64,000 nt of DNA. It comes from Variovorax sp. RA8. Its GTDB lineage: Bacteria > Pseudomonadota > Gammaproteobacteria > Burkholderiales > Burkholderiaceae_C. This document shows, piece by piece, positions 41,856-53,590 of this stretch. Location: the NCBI RefSeq assembly GCF_901827175.1, contig NZ_LR594662.1, positions 3,100,001 through 3,164,000 on the forward strand, given 5' to 3'. Under the pieces are notes generated by a model. That model saw nothing but the letters and a program-made list of their open reading frames with translations. It was not told the DNA's origin and made no database searches. Every line of letters begins with the position of its first letter. Positions within the stretch are counted from its first letter, which is position 1. The translations under genes were made by a program, and so were the position numbers.

Positions 41856-42743
41856 ATGCCCGCACGTGAGTTCGACGATTTGAGGCCGGCGCGCGAGTCC
41901 TCGCTGTGGATCCTCGTGGTGCTGGTGGTGCTGGCGCTCGGCGCCGGCGCCGTCTGGTGGCGCTGGTCGCACCAGCAGGCCGCCCCTGTCGAAGCGACGC
42001 CGGCCGCCACCGCGCCGCAGCCCGATGCCCCCCCGCCGGCGCCTGCCGCGGCAGCGCCGGTGGAGCCGCAGAACCCGGTCGACACCACGGCAGACGCAAC
42101 CCTGCCCAAGCTCAACGACGCCGACGCGCACGTACGCTCCGCCCTGACCGAGCTGCTCGGCGCCAAGGCAGTGGGCAGCTTCCTGCAGACCGACGGCTTC
42201 GTGCACCGCTTCGTCGCCACCGTCGACAACCTGCCGCGCGACCAGGCCGCGGCGCGCATGTGGCCGGTGCAGCGCACGCCCAAGCGCTTCATGGCCAGCG
42301 GCAGCGGGGAGGCGCAGACCATCAGCCTCGACAACGGCGCGCGCTACACGCCCTTCGTGCTGTTCGCCGAATCAGTGAACCCGCAGCACGCCGCGGCCCT
42401 CTACCAGAAGCTCTACCCGCTGTTCCAGCAGGCCTACGAGGAGCTCGGCTACCCCAACCGCCATTTCAACGACCGCCTCGTCGCGGTGATCGATCACCTG
42501 CTGCAGGCGCCCGAGCCGGCCGGGCCGCCGCAGGTGAAGCTGGTCGAGATCAAGGGCGACATGCCCTCCGAGCGGCCCTGGGTGCACTACGAGTACGTCG
42601 ACCCCGGGCTCGAATCGCTGTCGGCCGGGCAGAAGATGATGATCCGCACCGGCCTGGTCAACGAGCGCCGGCTCAAGGCCAGGCTGCGCGAATTCCGCGG
42701 GCAGATCGCCGGCGGCGCGCTCGCGAAGAAGAAGGCCGAGTAG
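41856..42743 (+). CDS. DUF3014-domain membrane-anchored protein
   Basis: The 295-residue protein has one N-terminal TM segment (SLWILVVLVVLALGAGAVWW, ~residues 15-34), then an alanine/proline-rich stretch and a periplasmic DUF3014-like domain. That domain runs from LPKLNDADAHVRSAL through FVHRFVATVDNLPR to NGARYTPFVLFAESVNP and GYPNRHFNDRLVAVIDHLL. AAGGAGAG lies at the right distance before ATG 41856. The function of this family is unknown. It is followed by the convergent sigma factor gene. Confidence 0.83.
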   Translation: MPAREFDDLRPARESSLWILVVLVVLALGAGAVWWRWSHQQAAPVEATPAATAPQPDAPPPAPAAAAPVEPQNPVDTTADATLPKLNDADAHVRSALTELLGAKAVGSFLQTDGFVHRFVATVDNLPRDQAAARMWPVQRTPKRFMASGSGEAQTISLDNGARYTPFVLFAESVNPQHAAALYQKLYPLFQQAYEELGYPNRHFNDRLVAVIDHLLQAPEPAGPPQVKLVEIKGDMPSERPWVHYEYVDPGLESLSAGQKMMIRTGLVNERRLKARLREFRGQIAGGALAKKKAE

Positions 42744-42787
42744 CCATTCGGACGTCGGCTGCTTCGGGCGGCAGCGGGCTCAATGAT

Positions 42788-44065
42788 TCAGCGGACCGAG
42801 CAGGCCAGTGCGCGCATCAGCAGCAGCTTGCGCTCGCGCGCGTTGCGCGTGAGCGAGGCCGCGTGCTGGAACTCCGCGCACGCCTCGGCCTTGCGGCCCA
42901 GCTTGGCCAGCAGGTCGCCGCGCACGCTGGGCAGCAGGTGATAGCCCTTGAGTTGCGGCTCGTCGCGCAGCGTATCGACCAGCTCCAGGCCCGTGGCCGG
43001 CCCGAAGGCCATCGACAGCGCCACCGCGCGATTGAGCTCGACGATGGGCGAGGGCGCGAGCTGCGACAGCGCCTCGTACAGCGCCGCGATGCGCGTCCAG
43101 TCGGTCTGCTCCGCCGTGCGCGCACGCGCATGGCAGGCGGCGATGGCGGCTTGCAGCGCGTAGGGCCCCAGCGCACCACCGAGGGCCTCGGCGCGCGCCA
43201 GCGCGGCGAAGCCGCGGCGGATCAGCAGCTGGTCCCAGCGCGCGCGGTTCTGCTCCAGCAGCAGTACGGGCTCGCCCTGCGCATCGACGCGCGCGGCCGC
43301 GCGCGAGGCCTGGATCTCCATCAGCGCGACCAGGCCGTGCACCTCGGGCTCGTCGGGCACCAGGCCGGCCAGGATGCGGCCCAGGCGCAGCGCTTCGTCG
43401 CACAGCGCGGGGCGCATCCAGTCGTCACCGGCGGTGGCGGAGTAGCCCTCGTTGAAGACCAGGTAGATCACCTCCAGCACCGAGGCCAGGCGCGCGCCGA
43501 GCTCGTGCGCGCGCGGCGCCTCGAAGGGCACGCGCGCCGCCGCCAGCGTGCGCTTGGCGCGCACGATGCGCTGCGCGATGGTGGGCTCCGGCACCAGGAA
43601 GGAACGCGCGATCTCGTCGGTGGTGAGGCCGCCCAGCAGCCGCAGCGTGAGCGCCACCCGCGCCTCGGGCGAGAGCACCGGGTGGCAGGCGGTGAAGACC
43701 AGCCGCAGCAGGTCGTCGCCCACGTCGTCGTCGAGCGCGGCATCGACCGCGTCGGCGAAATCGGCGGCCGCCATCGCGTGCTGCGCGTCGATCTCGCGGC
43801 CGATCTCGTCCTCCTTGCTCGTATGCAGCTTGCGCCTGCGCAGCAGGTCCAGGGCGCGGTGCTTGGCGGCCTGCATGAGCCAGGCGGCGGGGTTGTCGGG
43901 CACGCCCTCGCGGGGCCATTGCTCCAGTGCGGCCACCAGCGCGTCCTGCGCCAGCTCCTCGGCCACGCCGACATCGCGCACCATGCGCGCGAGCGCGCCG
44001 ATGATCTTCGCCGACTCGATGCGCCAGACGGCGTTGATGGTGCGGTGGATCTCCGGCGTGCTCAT
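42788..44065 (-). CDS. ECF sigma factor with helical C-terminal extension (ECF42/SigJ-like, DUF6596 type)
   Basis: The 425-residue protein is an RNA polymerase sigma factor. Region 2 spans ALARMVRDVGVAEELAQDALVAALEQWP (~residues 25-52) and NPAAWLMQAAKHRALDLLRRR. Region 4 has LTTDEIARSFLVPEPTIAQRIVRAKRTL. The long C-terminal part after ~180, with EVIYLVFNEGYSATAG and TPR-like helices (SPIVELNRAVALSMAFGP), is typical of this ECF group. Genes of this group are known to sit beside YCII/DGPF proteins, and three lie directly upstream here. No anti-sigma factor gene is adjacent. ATG 44065 is preferred over 44140. Confidence 0.92.
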   Translation of the reverse strand: MSTPEIHRTINAVWRIESAKIIGALARMVRDVGVAEELAQDALVAALEQWPREGVPDNPAAWLMQAAKHRALDLLRRRKLHTSKEDEIGREIDAQHAMAAADFADAVDAALDDDVGDDLLRLVFTACHPVLSPEARVALTLRLLGGLTTDEIARSFLVPEPTIAQRIVRAKRTLAAARVPFEAPRAHELGARLASVLEVIYLVFNEGYSATAGDDWMRPALCDEALRLGRILAGLVPDEPEVHGLVALMEIQASRAAARVDAQGEPVLLLEQNRARWDQLLIRRGFAALARAEALGGALGPYALQAAIAACHARARTAEQTDWTRIAALYEALSQLAPSPIVELNRAVALSMAFGPATGLELVDTLRDEPQLKGYHLLPSVRGDLLAKLGRKAEACAEFQHAASLTRNARERKLLLMRALACSVR

Positions 44066-44093
44066 TCGATAGCGACGGGGCGGGTGAACTTCT

Positions 44094-44768
44094 TCAACCG
44101 TCCACTGGATGGATCTCGACCTCGGGCCGTGCCTGGGCAAAAGGATAGCGCCGGACCCAGGCGATGGCTTCGTCCATGGAGTCGGCCTGGAGCAGCCAGA
44201 AGCCGGCGACCAATTCCTTGGTTTCGGCGAAGGGCCCGTCCCTCATGCTGGTCTTGCCGCCGCCCACGCGCACGCGTGTCCCGCGGGCGGTGGAGCGAAG
44301 GCCGTCGGCCGCGAGCAGCAGGCCGTCGCGCACGCCTTCGTCGTTGCGCCGGGCCATGGCCGCGAGCTTCGCGGGATCGCTGGGCGCCTCGGCCTCGGTG
44401 TCGGCATCGGCCTTCACCAGGATCAGGAAGCGCGGCCGGGTCGCAGTGGCCAAGGGATCGACACCAGCCAACCCGCCCGCGCAGCCGGTCTCGCGGATCT
44501 CGAACCCGGCCTGCGCACAATCGGCCGCATCGCGCAGCCACGCGGCCGCAGCCTGCCGGGACTCGGCCTCGACGATGCTGAGGCCGGCGATCCGCCCCGG
44601 GCCGACGCAGGGTTCAGCTGCCGGCCCGGCGTGGGTGAAGCGGATGCGCGTGCCGGTTGCATCGGCTTTCAAGGGTGCGTGTTCGTGCAGCGTGATGTCG
44701 CGCGAAAGAGGGGGAACCGTGCCGGCCTCGCTGGAGGTCCCGGCCTGGTGCAGGATCACGAATCTCAT
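44094..44768 (-). CDS. YCII/DGPF-family protein with two fused domains
   Basis: The 224-residue protein is about 1.6 times the length of its two paralogues. The C-terminal half (from RPRFLILVKADADTEAEA, ~residue 110 on) is a good YCII domain with MRDGPFAETKELVAGFWLL. The N-terminal half (MRFVILHQAGTSSEAGTVPP to AAAWLRDAADCAQAG) has the same outline but has lost the DGPF motif. It looks like a tandem duplication with a degenerate first copy. It is 28 bases upstream of the sigma factor and in the same direction. Confidence 0.82.
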   Translation of the reverse strand: MRFVILHQAGTSSEAGTVPPLSRDITLHEHAPLKADATGTRIRFTHAGPAAEPCVGPGRIAGLSIVEAESRQAAAAWLRDAADCAQAGFEIRETGCAGGLAGVDPLATATRPRFLILVKADADTEAEAPSDPAKLAAMARRNDEGVRDGLLLAADGLRSTARGTRVRVGGGKTSMRDGPFAETKELVAGFWLLQADSMDEAIAWVRRYPFAQARPEVEIHPVDG

Positions 44769-44835
44769 CCGATGCAGTCCTCGGCTGGCTGAAGGGACTG
44801 CAAGGATATAGCGTCGGGATCAGCGCGCGTGCTCC

Positions 44836-45276
44836 TCAGCGCTGGGTCGTGGCGCGCTTCTCGGCCGCGTCTCGCAGCCACGCTTCGTGCTTGCGCATCT
44901 CGGGCGTCAACTCGGCACCGAAGTCCTCGGCCTCGTACACCTGCCGGATCTCGATCTCGACGTTGCCGCCGCCGTCGATAGGGGGCCAGCGCTTGACCCA
45001 TTCGATGGCTTCTTCCCTGGATTTCACCTGGATGATGCTGAAGCCGGCGACCAGTTCCTTGGCCTCGGTGAAGGGGCCGTCGATCACCGTCGGCCTGCCG
45101 CTGCTGAACTTGACGCGCGCGCCCTTGGCGCTGGGCTGCAGGCCCATGCCGTCGAGCATCACGCCCGCCTTGATCATCTCCTCGTTGTACTTGAGCATGT
45201 CGGTGACCAGCTGCTCGCCGGGCATCACGCCCGCTTCGGTGTCTTTGTCGGCTTTTCGAATGACCACGAATTTCAT
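44836..45276 (-). CDS. YCII/DGPF-family protein
   Basis: The 146-residue protein starts MKFVVIRKADKDTEAGVMPGE and has the family motif VIDGPFTEAKELVAGFSIIQ, then EEAIEWVKRWPP and QVYEAEDFGAELTPE. YCII-like ferredoxin-fold proteins of this type accompany ECF42-like sigma factors and may sense or modify a signal. That role is inferred from context. It closely resembles the next protein, suggesting duplication. Confidence 0.87.
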   Translation of the reverse strand: MKFVVIRKADKDTEAGVMPGEQLVTDMLKYNEEMIKAGVMLDGMGLQPSAKGARVKFSSGRPTVIDGPFTEAKELVAGFSIIQVKSREEAIEWVKRWPPIDGGGNVEIEIRQVYEAEDFGAELTPEMRKHEAWLRDAAEKRATTQR

Positions 45277-45306
45277 TGTCGAATCTCCGTCAGAAGGGAT
45301 GGGCGC

Positions 45307-45732
45307 TCAGGACTTGCGGTTCTTTTCCGCTTCGGCCATGAGCCGCTTTTCCTGCTCGCGCAGCTCGGGCGTGAACTCGGCACCGAAGTCCTCCATCTCG
45401 AAGACCTGGCGCAGCTCGACCTCCTCGCCATCGGTGAAGGGTGCGCGCTTGAGCCATTCGATGGCCTCGTCCCTGGAGCGCACCTGCCAGAGCCAATAGC
45501 CGGCGATCAGCTCCTTCGTCTCGCTGAAGGGGCCGTCGATCACCGTGCGGGCCTTGCCGTCGAAGCGCACCCGTGCCCCCTTGGAACTGGGGTGCAGGCC
45601 TTCGCCGGCCAGCATCACTCCGGCTTTCACGAGCTCCTCGTTGTAGTTGCCCATGTCGGTGAGCATCTTCTCCGTCGGCATCACGCCGGCTTCCGAATCC
45701 TTGTTGGCTTTCACGATGACCATGAATCGCAT
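45307..45732 (-). CDS. YCII/DGPF-family protein
   Basis: The 141-residue protein begins MRFMVIVKANKDSEAGVMPTE. It carries VIDGPFSETKELIAGYWLWQ, DEAIEWLKRAPF and QVFEMEDFGAEFTPEL. It is the furthest upstream of the three YCII genes that lead to the sigma factor, all on the minus strand with short gaps, so a single operon is likely. The ATG at 45732 has AGGAG a few bases upstream on its strand. Confidence 0.88.
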   Translation of the reverse strand: MRFMVIVKANKDSEAGVMPTEKMLTDMGNYNEELVKAGVMLAGEGLHPSSKGARVRFDGKARTVIDGPFSETKELIAGYWLWQVRSRDEAIEWLKRAPFTDGEEVELRQVFEMEDFGAEFTPELREQEKRLMAEAEKNRKS

Positions 45733-45870
45733 GTCGTACTCCTGAAGGTTGGGTTGGGTAGGTGAGCTTCCGGAATGAGGCTCTGCATGGACGTCGAAGG
45801 AGGCCGGCGCCGATCGACACCGGAGTTTGTAAAGATTTGAAACGGGACGGCGTGAGGGCGAGAACACCCG

Positions 45871-46749
45871 TCAGCGGGCGAGATGCCGAACCACGCCCGG
45901 CACTTCCCCTGCCAGCTCGCGTGCCAGATAGCCCAGGGGGCCCACGCGCCGCCCCAGGTTCTTGCCCGCCCTGGCATGCACCACCACGGCCCAGGCCGCC
46001 GCTTGCTCGGGCGGCAACCCGCGTGCCGCGAAACCGCCCATCAGCCCGGCCAGCACGTCGCCGGAACCCGAAGTGGCGAGCCCGGGCGAACCGCCATCGA
46101 AGCGCCAGGCGCCGCGTTGCGGCGTCGCGATCACCGTGCTCGCGCCCTTGAGCACGACGCAGGCGTTCCAGCGAGCGGCAGCTTCGCCGGCGACCGCCAG
46201 CGCTTGCTGGGCGATGGCCTCCTTGGGCAGGCCGGACAAGTGCGCCATTTCGCCCGCGTGCGGGGTCAGCAGCACCGGCTGGTCGAAGGCTCGTTCGGTT
46301 GCCACCGACATCGCGATCGAATCCAGCAGCACGGTGCACTCCCGGAAAAGGGGCAGGAGCCGGCGCACGAAAGCCATGCTGCCGCGCTCGTCGCCCAGGC
46401 CCGGGCCTACCACCACGGCCGCCATCTGCTCAGCAAGCGGAGCCAGCGCCTCGCAGCCGCGCGCGGCGATGCCGCCGCCACGCGTCTCGGGCAGGGCAAT
46501 GACCCGCGACTCCGGAATTGCGAGGGCCACGCCGGAAGCGATGGAGGCAGGGCTGGCGATGGTGAGCTTGCCTGCGCCCGCCCGCAGCGCGGCGGAGCCG
46601 GCGAGCAGCGCGGCGCCGGGCAGCTCTGCGCAGCCCGCGATCACCAGCACCCGGCCGCGCGACTCCTTGTCCGCATCCGGGCCCGGATCAGGCAGCGGCC
46701 AGTGCGCCAGCGATGCCTCGGTCAGGGCGGAGGCGCGCGGAGGGGCCAT
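45871..46749 (-). CDS. nnrD: ADP-dependent NAD(P)H-hydrate dehydratase
   Basis: NnrD repairs damaged NAD(P)H hydrates with an ADP-dependent reaction. The 292-residue protein has the carbohydrate-kinase-like CARKD fold. GRVLVIAGCAELPGAALLAGSAALRAGAGKL is near the N-terminus, VVVGPGLG and LLTPHAGEMAHLSG follow. VVLKGASTVIA and LATSGSGDVLAGLMGGFAARG form the catalytic end. No fused NnrE epimerase domain is present. Its start overlaps the stop of the histidine phosphatase (ATGA), so the two are coupled. Confidence 0.92.
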   Translation of the reverse strand: MAPPRASALTEASLAHWPLPDPGPDADKESRGRVLVIAGCAELPGAALLAGSAALRAGAGKLTIASPASIASGVALAIPESRVIALPETRGGGIAARGCEALAPLAEQMAAVVVGPGLGDERGSMAFVRRLLPLFRECTVLLDSIAMSVATERAFDQPVLLTPHAGEMAHLSGLPKEAIAQQALAVAGEAAARWNACVVLKGASTVIATPQRGAWRFDGGSPGLATSGSGDVLAGLMGGFAARGLPPEQAAAWAVVVHARAGKNLGRRVGPLGYLARELAGEVPGVVRHLAR

Positions 46750-47516
46750 CAGGGCTTGGGCGCCGCCGGCTGGTCGGGCGCGCGGGTCACCGGCGCCGCG
46801 GCTTCGCGCAGCGGCGCGAGGAAGTTCACCAGGTCGAGCTGCAGCACCTCGTCTTCGTCGCCGCTGCGCTCGGCGCGATAGGAGGTGATGGCGCAATTGG
46901 GCACGTCGCCCTGCCGATCGATCTCGAGGATCTGCTTCTCATCCAGGTGCTCGATCAAGTAGCGCAGACAGTTGACGATGACCTGGTGCGCCACCACCAG
47001 CACGCGCTGCCCTGCGTACTCGCGCGTCACCATCTCGAGCAGGCTGCGCAGGCGCAGGATCACGTCGCACCAGCTCTCTCCGCCGGGCGGGCGGAAGTAG
47101 AACTTGCCCACGTGCAGGCGCTGCGCGTCGAGCTCGGGATGCTTCTGGCGGATGCCCAGCTTGGTCAGCCGGTCGAGGATGCCGAATTCCTTCTCCCGCA
47201 GGCGCTCGTCGATGCGCAGCTTCAACCTGTCGCCGGCCAGGCCGCCATGCTCGGCGACGAGTTCCGCGGTGGCGCGGGCCCGCAAGTAGGGGGAGCAGAG
47301 GATCACCTCGGGCTGCTCGTGCGCGGAGCGTCTGGCGAACCAGTTGCCGAGCGCAATCGACTGCTCGATGCCAAGTTCGGAGAGCGGCACGTCGATGTCG
47401 CGCCACGCCAGCTCGATCAGCGGCAGACCACCCGCTTCCGCCGCGTCGCGCGCGACATTGCCGGCGCTTTGACCGTGGCGCACGATCCAGAGGGTTTGGG
47501 GCCAGTTCGATTGCAT
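46749..47516 (-). CDS. histidine phosphatase superfamily protein
   Basis: The 255-residue protein has the N-terminal catalytic RHG motif (LWIVRHGQSAGN, ~residues 9-20). Further phosphate-binding residues are in SPYLRARATAE, the acid in REKEFGILD, and the second histidine in VLVVAHQVIVNCL. Family members act on phosphosugars, phosphoproteins or small phosphate esters, and the substrate is not evident. The proline-rich C-terminus is probably disordered. It is coupled to nnrD, a metabolite-repair enzyme, so a housecleaning role is plausible but unproven. Confidence 0.9.
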   Translation of the reverse strand: MQSNWPQTLWIVRHGQSAGNVARDAAEAGGLPLIELAWRDIDVPLSELGIEQSIALGNWFARRSAHEQPEVILCSPYLRARATAELVAEHGGLAGDRLKLRIDERLREKEFGILDRLTKLGIRQKHPELDAQRLHVGKFYFRPPGGESWCDVILRLRSLLEMVTREYAGQRVLVVAHQVIVNCLRYLIEHLDEKQILEIDRQGDVPNCAITSYRAERSGDEDEVLQLDLVNFLAPLREAAAPVTRAPDQPAAPKP

Positions 47517-47593
47517 GGGCGAGGGCCATGGTAGGAAGCCCTCGCCGCGCCCCTCGTAGGCAAAGGCCTATTTCCGCCGACGCGCGCCCGGCG

Positions 47594-50500
<2,907 letters not shown>

Positions 50501-50548
50501 GGCGGTGAACAGGGATGGCAGGGATCAGGAAACCTTGGGTGTCCGCTT

Positions 50549-50920
50549 TCAGGCCTCGTCGGCGAACTTGTCGTAGGCGGTCTTGTCGAGCAGGGCGTCG
50601 ATCTGCGCGGGCTCGGTGATCTTCATCTTGAAAAACCAGCCCTCGCCCTCGGGCGCGCTGTTGGCCAGGGAGGGATCGGCGCGCAGCGCCTCGTTGACCT
50701 CGGTGATCTCGCCCGCGACGGGCATGAACACGTCGGCCGCGGCCTTGACCGACTCGACCACGCCCGCAACCTCGCCCTGGGCATAGCCCTGGCCGACCTG
50801 CGGCAGGTCGACGAAGACCACGTCGCCCAGCGCGTCCTGCGCGTGCAGCGTGATGCCGACGGTGGCGGTGTCGCCCTCGGCGTTCACCCACTCGTGGTCC
50901 TTGGTGTACTTGATGGTCAT
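50549..50920 (-). CDS. gcvH: glycine cleavage system H protein
   Basis: GcvH is the lipoyl carrier that shuttles the aminomethyl intermediate among P, T and L proteins. The 123-residue product begins MTIKYTKDHEWVNAEGD, and the lipoylated residue is Lys59 in GVVESVKAAADVF. The C-terminal ALRADPSLANSAPEGEGWFFKMKI is standard. It lies between gcvT and gcvP in one operon. Confidence 0.97.
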   Translation of the reverse strand: MTIKYTKDHEWVNAEGDTATVGITLHAQDALGDVVFVDLPQVGQGYAQGEVAGVVESVKAAADVFMPVAGEITEVNEALRADPSLANSAPEGEGWFFKMKITEPAQIDALLDKTAYDKFADEA

Positions 50921-50976
50921 TGGAATGGCTCCTTGGGGAAGGGAAGGGAGGAAGAGAAAAGAGAGAAGCTGCGGCG

Positions 50977-52149
50977 CTAGCCACGGTAGTAGCGCGCCGG
51001 CACGAAAGGAAGCGTGCTGACCTCCATCGGCACCGGCTTGCCGCGCACGATGGCCTGCAGGCGGGTGCCGGGCTGGGCGTAGGCGAGGGCGACATAGCCC
51101 ATCGCGACGGGCCGGTCGACCGTGGGGCCCAGCAGGCCGCTGGTCACCTGGCCGATCGGCAGGCCCTCGAAGGACTCGAGCAGCGTGCCGTCGCGCACCG
51201 GCACGCGCTCCAGCGCCACCAGGCCGACGCGCTTGCGCTTGAGCGTCTCGTGGTCGACATGGCCGGCAGCGCCGGTGTCGGCCGTGAGTTGCGCCAGCAC
51301 CCGGGCCGCGCCCGGAAAGCCGCCCTCGCGCGCGCCGCCGCTGCGCCGCACCTTCTGGATCGCCCAGTTCAGCGAGGCCTCGACGGGGGTGGTGGTGGTG
51401 TCGATGTCGTTGCCGTAGAGGCACAGGCCGGCTTCCAGCCGCAGCGAGTTGCGTGCCCCCAGGCCGATGGGCTGCACCTCCGGCTGCGCCAGCAGCAGCC
51501 GGGCCAGTGCCTCCGCGTCGCGGGCGGCGACCGAGATCTCGAACCCGTCCTCGCCGGTGTAGCCGCTGCGGGTGGCGAAGGCCGCGATGCCGTCGATCTG
51601 CACCGCGCCGCCGGTCATGAAGACGAAGCGCTCGATGCCGGGTGACAAGCGCGTCAGCACTGCCGCGGCCTGCGGCCCCTGCAGCGCGAGCAGGGCGTGA
51701 TCGGGCAGGGGCTGCACCTGGCAGCGCTGGCCGATCTTCGCCTGGATGTGCGCGATGTCGTCGGCCTTGCAGGCGCCGTTGACGACCACGAAGATCGAAT
51801 CGTGGCCCTCGTTGAAGAACATCAGGTCGTCGAGGATGCCGCCCTCGTCGTTCAGCAGCAGGCCGTAGCGTTGCTTGCCCGGCGCCAGGCCGATCACGTC
51901 GACCGGCATCAGGGTCTCGAGGGCGGCAGCGGCGTCGGGCCCGACCAGGCGCAGCTGGCCCATGTGCGAGATGTCGAAGAGTCCCGCGGCCGTGCGCGTG
52001 TGCTTGTGCTCGGCCATCAGGCCGGCGGGATACTGCACGGGCATCGAATAGCCGGCGAAGGGCACCATGCGGGCGCCGAGCGCCACATGCAGGTCGTACA
52101 GCGGGGTCTTTTGCAGATCGTCGGAAGCGGAGGCCAAGGCACTCTCCAT
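50977..52149 (-). CDS. gcvT: aminomethyltransferase, glycine cleavage T protein
   Basis: GcvT transfers the methylene carbon to tetrahydrofolate and releases ammonia. The 390-residue protein has ARMVPFAGYSMPVQYPAGLMAEHKHTR, then LFDISHMGQLRLVGPDA and TRSGYTGEDGFEISV, all family hallmarks. I place the start at ATG 52149 (MESALASASDDLQKTPLYDLH); the longer frame to 52260 would read into the riboswitch. It is the first gene of the operon behind the tandem glycine riboswitch. Confidence 0.95.
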   Translation of the reverse strand: MESALASASDDLQKTPLYDLHVALGARMVPFAGYSMPVQYPAGLMAEHKHTRTAAGLFDISHMGQLRLVGPDAAAALETLMPVDVIGLAPGKQRYGLLLNDEGGILDDLMFFNEGHDSIFVVVNGACKADDIAHIQAKIGQRCQVQPLPDHALLALQGPQAAAVLTRLSPGIERFVFMTGGAVQIDGIAAFATRSGYTGEDGFEISVAARDAEALARLLLAQPEVQPIGLGARNSLRLEAGLCLYGNDIDTTTTPVEASLNWAIQKVRRSGGAREGGFPGAARVLAQLTADTGAAGHVDHETLKRKRVGLVALERVPVRDGTLLESFEGLPIGQVTSGLLGPTVDRPVAMGYVALAYAQPGTRLQAIVRGKPVPMEVSTLPFVPARYYRG

Positions 52150-52165
52150 CAGGGGCAGTCCGGAT

Positions 52166-52185
52166 CCATGGCGTTCAAGCCATGG
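52166..52185 (-). promoter_or_regulatory. hairpin between the glycine riboswitch and gcvT, possible expression platform
   Basis: CCATGGC-N6-GCCATGG is a perfect seven-pair stem just after the second aptamer and 17 bases before the gcvT start. No T-tract follows, which argues for control of ribosome access rather than termination. Confidence 0.5.
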
Positions 52186-52192
52186 GCCACCC

Positions 52193-52408
52193 CTGCTGTC
52201 CGCTTTACCTGAGAGATTCGCCCCACGATCGAGGTTTGCTCCTTCGGTGGGCGGCTTCACTCAAGCAAAGCCGCCTCTCTCCAGCAAGGAAACGCCCGGA
52301 AACACGGGCGCCTCGTCAGTCCTTTTGCCTGAGCGTTCGGGCCTTTCGTTCGATGGGCCCTGCGCCTTCGGCGGCCCCGCGATGCGAAGCTCTCTCCTGA
52401 CTCGGAAG
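52193..52408 (-). promoter_or_regulatory. tandem glycine riboswitch of gcvTHP
   Basis: Read on the minus strand, the first aptamer (about 52408-52316) has GGAGAGAGC, then CCGCCGAAGGCGC and CTCAGGCAAAAGGACTGAC. The second (about 52287-52193) has CTGGAGAGAGGCGG, CACCGAAGGAGCAAA and CTCTCAGGTAAAGCGGACAG. These are the conserved cores of glycine aptamers in cooperative tandem arrangement. It sits directly upstream of gcvT, the usual place, where glycine switches expression on. Confidence 0.93.
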
Positions 52409-52428
52409 AGTGTAAAACGAAACAGGCC

Positions 52429-53340
52429 CTACGACCGTTCCAGCCGCAGCCGGCGCAGCAGGAATTTCTCCCACAGCTTGTCCGAGAGGAACTGCAGGGA
52501 GCGCCGGATGTGCTCCCGTGCATTGCGGGCGTCGTAGGGCGAGCGGATGTCGGCGCCCAGTTGCCGGGCGCGCAGGCTCAGCATGTGCTCCGACAGGCAG
52601 CAGCGCGCCTTCATGCGCAGGTCCTCGAAGTTGTCGGGCCCGAGCGGGTTGGCCTTGTGCCATTCGTGGTCCCACTTGAAGCGGCGCTTCTTCTGCACGC
52701 CCTGGCCGTCGTCGCTGATGAGCCAGGCGGACACGAAATCGACATAGGCCTCGCCCACATGGTCGCGGAATACGCCCCGGCCCGGTTCGAAGCGCTCGTT
52801 GACCAGCGAATCCAGCAGCGCGTTGCCGGGCGACAGGGTGCCGAGCCGATGGCGCAGCGTGTCGTTCATCGCGAAGCAGTAGGTCGATACCCATTCGAGC
52901 AGCGGCCCCATGGGGGTCATGGTCGAGCGCGGGAAGTCGTTGATCTCGCCGAACAGCCACGGGCCCGGATGCAGCGCCAGCTTGCGGATCTCGCCGCCGA
53001 AGCGTTCCAGCCGGCGCTCGCTCCAGGCGTGGTTGAGGGCGACCGTGTCGTTCGAGAACAGCCAGACGTCGGGCTGCTCGCCGCGAGCGAGCAGGGTTTC
53101 GATGCCGCTGTCCCAGCCGGAGAACTCCCGGTTGCTGTTGTCGCCGGGGACCACCAGGCCCTGCTCGGAGGCCATGCCGGTCGCGCTTTCGGCTGGCCTG
53201 GCACGGGCGTTGTCGACGATCACACTCGAGAAGCGGTCGCCGTCCTGGGCCAGGCGGGTTCGCAATTTTTCCAGCACCTGGAGCGAACGGTCGCGGTGCT
53301 GATCGCCAAACTCCAAGTGAACGAAACCGTAGCTTGTCAT
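52429..53340 (-). CDS. putative glycosyltransferase-like protein
   Basis: The 303-residue protein starts MTSYGFVHLEFGDQHRDRSLQVLEKLR and has an N-terminal nucleotide-sugar-like pattern: SSVIVDNA (~residues 39-46), VVPGDNSNREFSGWDSGIE (~64-82) and PDVWLFSNDTV. The (D/G)DN-x-N-REFSGWD string resembles rhamnosyltransferase-type GT-A proteins of polysaccharide loci, but I cannot name it. The rest (STMTPMGPLLEWVSTYCFAMND and the charged C-terminus) is unassigned. The gcv promoter must lie at or just inside its 3' end. Function is uncertain. Confidence 0.6.
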   Translation of the reverse strand: MTSYGFVHLEFGDQHRDRSLQVLEKLRTRLAQDGDRFSSVIVDNARARPAESATGMASEQGLVVPGDNSNREFSGWDSGIETLLARGEQPDVWLFSNDTVALNHAWSERRLERFGGEIRKLALHPGPWLFGEINDFPRSTMTPMGPLLEWVSTYCFAMNDTLRHRLGTLSPGNALLDSLVNERFEPGRGVFRDHVGEAYVDFVSAWLISDDGQGVQKKRRFKWDHEWHKANPLGPDNFEDLRMKARCCLSEHMLSLRARQLGADIRSPYDARNAREHIRRSLQFLSDKLWEKFLLRRLRLERS

Positions 53341-53590
53341 GCGTGCAGGGGAGAGAAGGAAAACGGTCGCGGCCGCGCAAGATGTTACCGCTTCAATGCG
53401 GCAAACGGCGGCGCTGGCCGCGAGAAGCGGCTGCAACCCTTCAGAGCCTATTCAAGAAGAAGGGGTGTCGTTTGTCAGCGAAGACGCCGTGTCGCGATCC
53501 ACGCTGTAACCCCATGTTGTTCTCGGTGCAGGGCCTGCTCCGCCGGCAGCAGGCGCAGGATGCGATCGCGGATCGAGGACACCCGCGCGG

